Source: Chloroflexota bacterium | GTDB taxonomy: Bacteria > Chloroflexota > Anaerolineae > Anaerolineales > UBA4823 | Assembly (NCBI GenBank): GCA_021849525.1 | Contig: JAJZSS010000065.1 | Span: forward strand, 1-7,372 | Reading direction: 5' to 3' | Length of the DNA stretch: 7,372 nt | Part shown: positions 1-6,020 of the stretch, piece by piece | Layout: each line of letters begins with the position of its first letter | Numbering within the stretch: the first letter of the stretch is position 1 | Made by a program: the position numbers and the translations under genes | Notes under the pieces: generated by a model | The model's database searches: none | What the model was told of the DNA's origin: nothing | Seen by the model: the letters and a program-made list of their open reading frames with translations, nothing else

Positions 1-124
1 CCTGCTGCAGATCACTGCGTTGCCCTAAGGACTGTTCTAAACGGATTTGTTCCTGAGAGGTGAGTTCTCCATCCAGGTATGCCGATAAAATCTCTAAATC
101 TTGTAATGATAATTGTATCGTCAT
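1..124 (-). CDS. Anti-sigma factor, N-terminal fragment (cut by left edge)
   Basis: Only the first 41 residues are in the window; the gene continues past base 1. The ATG at 122-124 lies 2 bases after the TAA of the sigma factor gene and has a purine-rich AGAGAG ribosome binding site (131-136) about 6 bases upstream. The fragment contains LSAYLDGELTSQEQ followed by an amphipathic helix, the usual opening of anti-sigma domains that sit beside ECF sigma factors. In zinc anti-sigma (ZAS) proteins this helix carries His-x3-Cys-x2-Cys. Here the aligned positions read Ser, Arg and Leu (residues 32, 36 and 39), so this is the zinc-free variant. Role by inference: it sequesters the adjacent sigma factor until a signal arrives. 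Whether a membrane segment or sensor domain follows cannot be seen. The family call rests on a short fragment plus the genetic context. Confidence 0.72.
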   Translation of the reverse strand, partial: MTIQLSLQDLEILSAYLDGELTSQEQIRLEQSLGQRSDLQQ

Positions 125-126
125 GG

Positions 127-729
127 TTAGCTCTCTTTTACCAGACGAAACGCAGCCGGTAATAGTTCCCAAAACCCCTGTAAACAATCCCGCAATCTGA
201 GCCTTCCACGCGCCAGCCTGCTTTTAATTGTTCCCAAAGGTATGCGCATGACAGCAGCCGCTTCGGTGTAATCAATCGCCTGAAGATCCACCAGCACAAC
301 TACAGTCTTGAATTCATCAGGCAGCTGGTCCAAACAATTTTGGATTGCCAGACTCAATTCTTGCCTTTCGGTGCTTTCCTCAGGCGACTTGCCGGGATCG
401 GCGATCCAGTGGGGGGATTCGATTTCTTCATCATCATCATCCAACGGCTCAAGTGGCGTTGTTGGGCGACGTTTACGCCGGCGCAGCTCATCGTAGCAAG
501 CATTGGTAACGATCCGTAACAACCAGCCCTTAAATGAACCACCCCGAAAGTTATGGATGCTCTTATAAGCAGATATGAACGCCTCTTGGGCAGCATCCTC
601 GGCGGCGTCCAATTCGCCAAGCATGCGGAACGCCTGGTTGTAAACCATATCCTGATAAGCTAATACCAGGCGATTGAATGATGCCAGGTCACCACCTTTG
701 GCTTCAAGGATTAGAGCAGCTTCATCCAT
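127..729 (-). CDS. ECF-family RNA polymerase sigma factor (sigma-70, RpoE/SigW-like)
   Basis: A 200-residue protein of normal length for an extracytoplasmic-function sigma factor. Region 2 spans about residues 17-88: MVYNQAFRMLG, the DAAEDAAQEAF core-binding helix, the FRGGSFKGWLLRIVTN segment that contacts the -10 element, and a basic DELRRRKRR end. An acidic linker (LDDDDEE, 96-102) is encoded by a run of TCA repeats near 427-441 on the plus strand. Region 4 spans about 124-180, with LPDEFKTVVVL, the YTEAAAVMRIPLGTIKSRLA helix-turn-helix and an RGRLRLR tail. It directs RNA polymerase to a stress or envelope regulon; the target genes are unknown. The ATG at 727-729 overlaps the end of the DUF3054 gene by 8 bases and no Shine-Dalgarno sequence is visible, so translation is probably coupled. 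The probable anti-sigma factor follows 2 bases downstream. Confidence 0.95.
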   Translation of the reverse strand: MDEAALILEAKGGDLASFNRLVLAYQDMVYNQAFRMLGELDAAEDAAQEAFISAYKSIHNFRGGSFKGWLLRIVTNACYDELRRRKRRPTTPLEPLDDDDEEIESPHWIADPGKSPEESTERQELSLAIQNCLDQLPDEFKTVVVLVDLQAIDYTEAAAVMRIPLGTIKSRLARGRLRLRDCLQGFWELLPAAFRLVKES

Positions 730-1129
730 GCGAATCGTTTAACCGCGGGAAAATGACATAGTTGTAGAATAATCGCCAGAGTAACAATCCCAAAAGCAGG
801 AAAGCCACCATGACCAGCACAAAAGTTGTCAGAACCGGCGTCTGCAGCCAGAGGCCGCGCAACCAGGCCCCCAATGGCGCAGCTAACACAACCGCCCATC
901 CGGGTCGCCACAGTCCCATTCCTTGAGTCGCTTGTGGATCTAAGGCCTGGAGCGGAATAGCAGTCGCAAACCAGGCAGCAAGGAATGGAATTAAGGTTGC
1001 CAGTAGCCGGCCTCCAGGCGAGCCCAGCGTACCATGACTGGCAAAGCCAATGACTGCTACGATCAGAATAACCAGGGTATCCCCGATGATCAGGATAAGT
1101 TTGCGACGTTCCATAAATTTAGCACCCAT
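722..1129 (-). CDS. DUF3054 family integral membrane protein
   Basis: A 135-residue hydrophobic protein with four predicted membrane helices at roughly residues 11-30, 43-61, 76-94 and 99-121. It matches DUF3054 in length, topology and diagnostic patches: GDTLVILIVAVIGFASHG near the N-terminus, the LWRPGWAVVLAAPLGAWLRG stretch in the third helix and a terminal helix ending WRLFYN. No biochemical function is established for this family that I know of. The start could be the ATG at 1127-1129 or the in-frame ATG at 1112-1114 (Met6, just before Glu-Arg-Arg-Lys); neither has a clear ribosome binding site, and I kept the longer one. It is the first gene of the sigma/anti-sigma unit, so it may be part of the same envelope response, but that is inference. 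Confidence 0.85.
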   Translation of the reverse strand: MGAKFMERRKLILIIGDTLVILIVAVIGFASHGTLGSPGGRLLATLIPFLAAWFATAIPLQALDPQATQGMGLWRPGWAVVLAAPLGAWLRGLWLQTPVLTTFVLVMVAFLLLGLLLWRLFYNYVIFPRLNDSHG

Positions 1130-1138
1130 TTATACATA

Positions 1139-1167
1139 ATCCTATCGCGAAGGCAGAAAAGGGGCAA
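1139..1167 (-). promoter_or_regulatory. Candidate weak promoter for the DUF3054-sigma-anti-sigma unit
   Basis: On the minus strand TTGCCC (1162-1167) and TAGGAT (1139-1144) are separated by 17 bases; each hexamer matches the sigma-70 consensus at 4 of 6 positions. The expected start site is near 1131-1133, only a few bases before the first ATG (1129) and about 18 bases before the alternative ATG (1114), which slightly favours the shorter protein. No autoregulatory ECF-type promoter was recognised. Confidence 0.3.
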
Positions 1168-1218
1168 GGGTGTATGGTCTCTGTCATACTTATGGCAAAT
1201 CGCTCATCCAGTTAAAAA

Positions 1219-1227
1219 TGATATACT
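1219..1227 (+). promoter_or_regulatory. Candidate extended -10 promoter for the copper chaperone gene
   Basis: TGATATACT is an extended -10 element (TG, one base, then TATACT). No good -35 hexamer lies at the right distance, which is common for extended -10 promoters. The predicted transcript would start near 1234 and carry a leader of about 46 bases. A TAAGGAG sequence (1236-1242) falls at the very beginning of this leader, too far from the start codon to serve it. Confidence 0.4.
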
Positions 1228-1279
1228 CCCAGGCGTAAGGAGAACCAGATCTTATTCTTTTTATAATGGGGAAAAATCC

Positions 1280-1774
1280 ATGAAACCGTTCATTTTATCT
1301 ATATTCCTTGGTTTACTGCTTGCAGCCGCAGCAGGTTGCCAAATTCAGGCCGTCCAAACGCCGATCGCAGTTGAAGATGCCTGGATCCGGTTAATTGGTT
1401 CTGCCGGAGATATAAAGCACACTATGGACAGCCAATCCGCGACACCGGAAGCCGCCGTCGAAATGACAACAGCAGCGTTTTTGAAGATCAAAAATTCTGG
1501 CGCAGAGAATGATCGCTTGCTGCGGATAGAAACCGATCTTGCTCAAGCTGTTGAAATCCACCTCTCTGAGATCCAGAATGATGTCATGACCATGCGCCCC
1601 GTCGCGGGGATTGATATCCCGGCAGGTGAAACAGTCGAATTAAAACCAGGCAGTTACCACATTATGCTGATCCGCTTGCAACGGGCGATTAAACCCGGCG
1701 AGATTTACCCCCTTACACTGGTTTTTGAAAAAGCAGGAACCCTGATCGTCGATGCTGAGGTCCGGGCTCCATGA
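1280..1774 (+). CDS. PCu(A)C-family copper chaperone, lipoprotein
   Basis: A 164-residue protein. Residues 1-19 form a short lipoprotein signal with a hydrophobic core and a lipobox ending Ala-Ala-Gly before Cys20, so the mature protein should be lipid-anchored on the outer face of the membrane. The PCu(A)C copper site is complete: His94, ten residues, Met105, twenty-one residues, His127-x-Met129, which is the family pattern; Met103 is nearby. FLKIKNSG (67-74) and the PGSYHIMLIRL strand (123-133) are also typical. Members carry Cu(I) outside the cytoplasm, in several bacteria for cytochrome oxidase CuA assembly. An acidic insert of about 20 residues (43-62), with its own His47 and Met49, precedes the first core strand. 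The frame is open further upstream with no stop, but I chose the ATG at 1280 because the signal peptide begins there and GGGGA lies about 7 bases before it. No copper oxidase gene is in view. Confidence 0.92.
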   Translation: MKPFILSIFLGLLLAAAAGCQIQAVQTPIAVEDAWIRLIGSAGDIKHTMDSQSATPEAAVEMTTAAFLKIKNSGAENDRLLRIETDLAQAVEIHLSEIQNDVMTMRPVAGIDIPAGETVELKPGSYHIMLIRLQRAIKPGEIYPLTLVFEKAGTLIVDAEVRAP

Positions 1775-1802
1775 TTATAGAGCATGACTGAAAGAGGCAT
1801 AG
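1775..1802. other. 28-base convergent junction without visible terminator
   Basis: The plus-strand copper chaperone gene ends at 1774 and the minus-strand ECF operon ends at 1803. The gap is too short for a typical GC-rich hairpin followed by a T run, and I see none in it or extending into either gene end. Read-through antisense transcription or Rho-dependent ending is possible. Confidence 0.6.
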
Positions 1803-3461
1803 CTACCCTGGTGGATTCAACCGATCTACGATCTCCTGTGGGGTCAGGCAGCCAGCCTCTGGGAACAATTGCAGCATTTGCGGTTTGAAGACTGGTGAGG
1901 TAGAAAGCACTTCAGCCGGATTCCCTGCAGCAACCAGGCTGCCTGCCTCAAGAATTGCCACTCGATCCACCAACCGAGCAACCAGCTCCACATCGTGGGT
2001 GACCAGGATAATCGTATGCCCTTCATCTCGCCAGGTTCGCAATATTTGGGCGAGCTGGTCTTTTGCTGCGGTATCCAGGCCTCGCGTTGGCTCGTCCAAT
2101 AATAGAATTCTTGGCCGGGCAACCATAATCGGAGCCAGAGCTACTCGCTCGCGCTGACCCACACTCAAATCTCGGGGATAAGCCGCTGCTAAATCTGCCA
2201 AACCCATTTGAACAAGCATCTGAGTTGACTGCGCCACTGCCTCTGACTCCAGCTCGACAGCCCTGACCTTTTTCATTGGGCGAGAATGCGGCTGCCGGGC
2301 ATGCAAAGTAAAAAGTAATTCTTCCTGGACAGTCTCGGCAAACAATAACGAATTTGGATCCTGGGGTAAATAACCAATCAGCTCAGACAGGTTCGCCGGA
2401 TCCATGTTCTGTGTTGGCTGACCAAACAATTGAATCGAGCCTTCGTTCACTCTAACCAGACCAACCAGGGAGCGCAGCAAGGTTGTTTTTCCCGCCCCAT
2501 TCGATCCCATCAGAGCTAATATTTCACCAGCATGTACAGTCAAGCTGACTCCCTTTAATGCTGGATAGGACTCGTAGGAAACATGTATATCGGCGATCTG
2601 TAAAGCAATTTCGCCAGGCTGTTCCTGGTGTTCTACCTCCACGGGCTCAGGGACCGGCAAATGCATGCTCGCTGCAAAAGGTTTCGCTTCCTGGACAGTC
2701 AATGGCAGAGGTCGCCAAGCGAGCTGCTTTGCCAGGGCAATTACAGGCGACGCCACATCTATGTGTGAGAGCACCTGGCGCGGCTCTCCCACAATCAATC
2801 CACTTTCGTCGGTATTCAAATAGATCAGGCTGTTAACAAATGGTAAGACCCGCTCCAGGCGGTGTTCTGCCAGCAAGATCGTCAACCCTAGATTTTTGTT
2901 CAGGCGGACCAGAGTTTGTAGAATACCTTCGGCTGCTTCAGGGTCCAGTTGAGAGGTGGGTTCATCCAGAACCAGGAGACCCGGTTTTAATGCCAGTACT
3001 GCTGCCAGGGCAACACGCTGCCGTTCTCCCCCCGAGAGCGTCTCCAGCCGGCGGTTACGCAGCGCGTTCAGTCCAGCCAGGTCGAGGGCATTGTCGAGCC
3101 GGGCCTGGATTTCTTGAGGTGGAAACGCCAGATTCTCCATAGCGAAGACCACTTCATCTTCGACCCGGTCAACCACAAATTGAGTTTCGGGATCTTGAAA
3201 TACAAACCCCACCTGCCGGCTCATGATCTGGGGAGAAGCCTGTACCGGATTAAGCCCGGCAACACAGATCGATCCACTCAGAATCCCGCCGCTAAAATGG
3301 GGCACAAGGCCGTTCAAACACCGCAGCAGCGTCGATTTCCCTGAGCCCGATGGTCCGGTTACCAGCCCGAAACAACCAGAAGCTATCTCCAGATTTACCG
3401 ATTTTAAGGCAGGGCGAGCGGCACCGGGATAAGTGAAAGTCACATCTCGTAAAGAAATCAT
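1803..3461 (-). CDS. ECF transporter ATPase with two fused nucleotide-binding domains
   Basis: A 552-residue protein in which two ABC ATPase domains of the EcfA/CbiO type are joined in one chain. NBD1: Walker A GPSGSGKST (36-44), Q-loop FVFQDPETQF (87-96) with the FQDPETQ form typical of ECF ATPases, signature LSGGERQ (142-148), Walker B LLVLDEP (162-168), switch His200. NBD2 (from about residue 285): Walker A GSNGAGKTT (319-327), Q-loop LPQDPNSLLF (365-374), signature LSVGQRE (432-438), Walker B ILLLDEP (452-458), switch His489. Both sites keep the catalytic Glu and His. A poorly conserved linker spans about 250-284, and NBD2 has an extra polar stretch (389-412). It powers uptake by hydrolysing ATP on the cytoplasmic side of the T component. 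Its ATG overlaps the stop of the T gene as ATGA. As the last gene of the operon it would play the CbrU role if the importer is the CbrTUV type. Confidence 0.95.
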   Translation of the reverse strand: MISLRDVTFTYPGAARPALKSVNLEIASGCFGLVTGPSGSGKSTLLRCLNGLVPHFSGGILSGSICVAGLNPVQASPQIMSRQVGFVFQDPETQFVVDRVEDEVVFAMENLAFPPQEIQARLDNALDLAGLNALRNRRLETLSGGERQRVALAAVLALKPGLLVLDEPTSQLDPEAAEGILQTLVRLNKNLGLTILLAEHRLERVLPFVNSLIYLNTDESGLIVGEPRQVLSHIDVASPVIALAKQLAWRPLPLTVQEAKPFAASMHLPVPEPVEVEHQEQPGEIALQIADIHVSYESYPALKGVSLTVHAGEILALMGSNGAGKTTLLRSLVGLVRVNEGSIQLFGQPTQNMDPANLSELIGYLPQDPNSLLFAETVQEELLFTLHARQPHSRPMKKVRAVELESEAVAQSTQMLVQMGLADLAAAYPRDLSVGQRERVALAPIMVARPRILLLDEPTRGLDTAAKDQLAQILRTWRDEGHTIILVTHDVELVARLVDRVAILEAGSLVAAGNPAEVLSTSPVFKPQMLQLFPEAGCLTPQEIVDRLNPPG

Positions 3462-4495
3462 TTTTTGCCCAGGCTCATGATATACGCTGGAAAGCAGAGA
3501 GCCAGGAGAGCCGACCCGATCCAGGGATCAAAATCTGGCCATTGCAGGACAGGATAAGCGGAGTAGTACAGACTACCCAGAATGGTTAAGCCGGCGAATG
3601 AAGATAATAAAACGAAAACAAGCACTCCTGAACCCAACAGAACGATCCCATCACCGGCCTGCCATACTTCTCTGGTGTAATTTGTATGCGGAATCTGGCG
3701 TCCCATCCACCACAGGGCTCCCAATAAAAGCAGTAAGCCAGAAAAGATCAGTCCCAGGCCGAGGGATTCTTTACCCGACCAGCTGCCCAGGATCCAGCCT
3801 GCAGTCACCAGCAGTAAACCAGAGACCATTACCAGGCGAGAGCTCTGTTTACCAGGCGCAGGGGAAGAACTGGCAAAGCCCCGGGAAGTCATTGCCTCAG
3901 AAAGCTGCAGAGCGCGCTCCAGGCCGCCTACCAGTAATGGGACGATCAGAGGCAACCAATCTCCCAGACTCTTCAAGCGCTGACCGCGGATCAGTTGAGC
4001 TTCCTTGATTTGATGGAACTGCCGGATTGTTGTGGGGACAAAGGTTACCGCGATTGATGTAACTACAGCAACCGGAAAAAAGACCCGTGGAACCAGGCGA
4101 ATTAACCTACGTACTGGCAGCACCTGGCTGAAAATCGTAAAAACGAGCAAAATACCAAACAGGACCAGCCCATTCGTCAGCCCATAGACTGCAGCCTCTA
4201 ATGTGTAGCTGCCTCCAATCAGAGGCCAGGCTTGAGGCAACGAGAAGATTACAGTCGCCCCATTATGTGAGGTAAGCAAATTAAACACAGTCGAAAACCC
4301 ACAGATCATTAATCCAAAGCGGAGCAAGGAAAGTGGATATGCTCCCTTTTGAAACGAGGCTTCGAGAATGAAATAATTGACCAGCAAGCAAAACAGGATC
4401 AGCGTGAGATAGAACAGATTGCGGGTGGCAGACAGTGCTATCAGCGTGACGATCAGCCAGGCGACCCAGGTCCAGGTATGCAGGCGCGTATTCAT
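3458..4495 (-). CDS. ecfT: ECF transporter T component (EcfT/CbiQ family)
   Basis: A 345-residue membrane protein. Helices lie near residues 10-45, 58-75, 104-125 and 138-155, followed by the cytoplasmic coupling region. The two family signature motifs, which fit grooves in the ATPases, are both present: AQLIRG (166-171) and AMTSRG (201-206), each Ala-x3-Arg-Gly. FVPTTIRQFHQIKEAQ ahead of the first motif is also characteristic. The family is often about 250-270 residues; here a further 120 residues or so follow, with hydrophobic segments near 221-235, 245-263, 283-310 and 326-340. The protein connects the S component to ATP hydrolysis. ATGA overlaps join it both to the S gene upstream and to the ATPase gene downstream, consistent with a dedicated (group I) ECF importer rather than a shared module. 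Confidence 0.93.
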   Translation of the reverse strand: MNTRLHTWTWVAWLIVTLIALSATRNLFYLTLILFCLLVNYFILEASFQKGAYPLSLLRFGLMICGFSTVFNLLTSHNGATVIFSLPQAWPLIGGSYTLEAAVYGLTNGLVLFGILLVFTIFSQVLPVRRLIRLVPRVFFPVAVVTSIAVTFVPTTIRQFHQIKEAQLIRGQRLKSLGDWLPLIVPLLVGGLERALQLSEAMTSRGFASSSPAPGKQSSRLVMVSGLLLVTAGWILGSWSGKESLGLGLIFSGLLLLLGALWWMGRQIPHTNYTREVWQAGDGIVLLGSGVLVFVLLSSFAGLTILGSLYYSAYPVLQWPDFDPWIGSALLALCFPAYIMSLGKK

Positions 4496-5334
4496 CCAGG
4501 TAGATTCTCAGGGACAACTGGAGCCGGTGGTTGAGAATAAGTAAAAGTAAATCGTCGTTGGAAGCGGCGCAAGGCGCGCAAAGCTGGTACGCCAAAACCG
4601 AAGATCAAGAGGAAATTACCTGCGGCGCGAGCGATATCCCAAACCAGCGAAGTCGCCAGGTAATAAGTTGCATACCGCTGAAAAGTCTCCAGCATTCCAA
4701 TTCCCTGGGACCAATACTGATCGGCTGGCCCAGCAATAAACGGCCAGGTCCACAGATTCATGATAATCCCGAACAAGATCCCCCAAACCGCGCTGAAACC
4801 GGCCAAAATCCACACCTCGCCGCTCCGGCCTTCTAGAGATAAGTTACGCATCGAAGGCCGCAACAAAGCAGCACTCATCCCCACCCAGCCAGCTGTGAAC
4901 ATCTGGCTGGGCAGCCACGGTCCGACCCCGCCGGTTAGAATAGCCGACACTACCAGGGTCATCACACCCATTAGAAATCCAAAGCGCGCCCCATAAACAT
5001 AGCCGGTCAAAATAATCAAAAAGAAGATCGGGCTGAAACCGCCCGGGATGGGTATTGCGACATCAAAAAAACGCAAAGCAGCATTAATCGCGACCAGAAC
5101 ACCCAGCAAAGCAATGATCTTGGTGCTCATTGCCTGGCCCTGGACCTCATACACCAGCACCAATAACGCCAGGCCAAGCAATAGGGTCAGCATTAACGGC
5201 ATATCCGCGCTGCGCTGCTGACCAGGCTGACCAGTTGCGTTAAACTGCGGAAGGACAAAAGGATAAAGTAGAGACACAACCCCTACCAGGCTGCAAATCA
5301 GATAGATAATTGGACTGAGCCAGCGATTTTTCAT
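4492..5334 (-). CDS. ECF transporter S component (substrate-binding membrane subunit), CbrT-like
   Basis: A 280-residue membrane protein. The core (about residues 70-255) has the six-helix S-component layout: TKIIALLGVLVAINAALRF as the first core helix, a loop IPIPGGFSPIFFLIILTGYV, then YGARFGFLMG, LTGGVGPWLPSQMF, and a late helix with TSLVWDIARAAGN. Two extra N-terminal helices (about 7-29 and 46-65) precede this core, and a Pro-rich tail (268-280) follows. From memory, this arrangement and the GGVGPWLP patch are typical of an S-component group common in Actinobacteria and Chloroflexi, beside CbiQ-type T and double-ATPase genes; cobalamin (CbrT) is the best-known substrate assignment for such dedicated systems. 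The substrate is not proven by the sequence. An AAAGG sequence lies about 6 bases before the ATG, which also overlaps the preceding stop as ATGA. Confidence 0.87.
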   Translation of the reverse strand: MKNRWLSPIIYLICSLVGVVSLLYPFVLPQFNATGQPGQQRSADMPLMLTLLLGLALLVLVYEVQGQAMSTKIIALLGVLVAINAALRFFDVAIPIPGGFSPIFFLIILTGYVYGARFGFLMGVMTLVVSAILTGGVGPWLPSQMFTAGWVGMSAALLRPSMRNLSLEGRSGEVWILAGFSAVWGILFGIIMNLWTWPFIAGPADQYWSQGIGMLETFQRYATYYLATSLVWDIARAAGNFLLIFGFGVPALRALRRFQRRFTFTYSQPPAPVVPENLPG

Positions 5335-6020
5335 CCGTGCCTTTTTTTCAGGATGAGAAGGAAGCCCACACCCATGCTTACCAAAGCAGCGCCGAATACC
5401 ACATATCCTAGAGAATCAGGGGATTGGGCTGGAGCGCTTGAGATTTGTGAATCCAACCCGGAATCTGGCACATCAGGACCAGGTTTCAAAGGCAACAGCT
5501 GGATCCCCGGTTCTTCACGGCCACCGCCTCCGATCGGAGCAGCATGATCCCCTTGAACACTCGACGAACAGATCTGCTCGAAGGAAATTTGCAAGGGCGG
5601 GACTCCACTCCCCCAGCGCCACCCTTCCACAGTGCCGGGTTGGGTCATATGGGTGCTTGCACCGCGCCCGGAATACACCCATTCATTACCCTCCGTATGC
5701 CAATACGACCAGTAATCGGGAAAATGGCAAAAACACTGGCCCGATTCACAGCCAAGCTCGTTTATCCGGCACACTGCGACTTCTTGACTGGCGTCATAGT
5801 ACAGGTCCAGGTCTAAACCCGACAGCTGCAAGATATCCTGTCCATTCAATTCCTGCCCACCGATATCGAGACACCCGGCCAGGATAGTCTCCTCGTCAAA
5901 CTGGACTACCAGACCGACTCGCCCTGAATCCTGAGCAATCGCCCGGGGCTGATCGCTCAAGCTCAAGACCAGAACCAGACCCAGGCCAATCAGCATGTGC
6001 TTAATTGTCAGCTTCGCCAT
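5331..6020 (-). CDS. Membrane-anchored extracellular beta-domain protein (DUF4430/transcobalamin-C-like)
   Basis: A 229-residue protein using the ATG at 6018-6020. Residues 1-29 are a Sec signal peptide (Lys-rich start, hydrophobic core, Ala-Ile-Ala cleavage site). The domain at about 34-152 contains GLVVQFDEETILAGC, then Cys84-x6-Cys91-x4-Cys96-x-Cys98, then a Trp/Tyr-rich stretch (PDYWSYWHTEGNEWVYS), a Gly-Ala pair (120-121) and VEGWRWG (131-137). The same pattern with identical cysteine spacing occurs in the upstream protein, so they share a domain. A Gly/Pro-rich linker (about 157-200) leads to one membrane helix (205-224) ending KKRHG, giving an outside domain tethered to the membrane. 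It overlaps the previous gene by 20 bases and the S-component gene by ATGA. I infer that it holds or hands over ligand beside the importer. It resembles small exported proteins encoded next to S components in Streptomyces, recalled but not checked. Confidence 0.78.
   Translation of the reverse strand: MAKLTIKHMLIGLGLVLVLSLSDQPRAIAQDSGRVGLVVQFDEETILAGCLDIGGQELNGQDILQLSGLDLDLYYDASQEVAVCRINELGCESGQCFCHFPDYWSYWHTEGNEWVYSGRGASTHMTQPGTVEGWRWGSGVPPLQISFEQICSSSVQGDHAAPIGGGGREEPGIQLLPLKPGPDVPDSGLDSQISSAPAQSPDSLGYVVFGAALVSMGVGFLLILKKRHG

Noticed and set aside
1262..1267. TATAAT as the -10 element of the copper chaperone promoter
   Set aside because: It lies only 12 bases before the start codon and has no matching -35 hexamer; the extended -10 at 1219-1227 is a better candidate.
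1034..1279. Upstream in-frame extension of the copper chaperone gene overlapping the DUF3054 gene
   Set aside because: The extension is not protein-like, runs antisense through a supported gene, and would bury the lipoprotein signal peptide that starts cleanly at 1280.
1130..1279. Riboswitch, tRNA or small RNA in the divergent intergenic region
   Set aside because: The region is only about 150 bases, and no conserved tRNA or cobalamin-box-like sequence or strong stem was recognised.
1266..1283. Five-codon leader ORF (Met-Gly-Lys-Asn-Pro-stop) overlapping the copper chaperone start
   Set aside because: The TAAGGAG upstream is too far from its ATG, and such a short ORF is expected by chance; no attenuator structure was seen.
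1775..1802. Bidirectional intrinsic terminator between the convergent genes
   Set aside because: No GC-rich stem with a T tract could be found in either direction.
2558..3432. Several plus-strand ORFs across the ATPase gene
   Set aside because: They are antisense shadows of a strongly conserved ATPase, with no recognisable domains or start signals.
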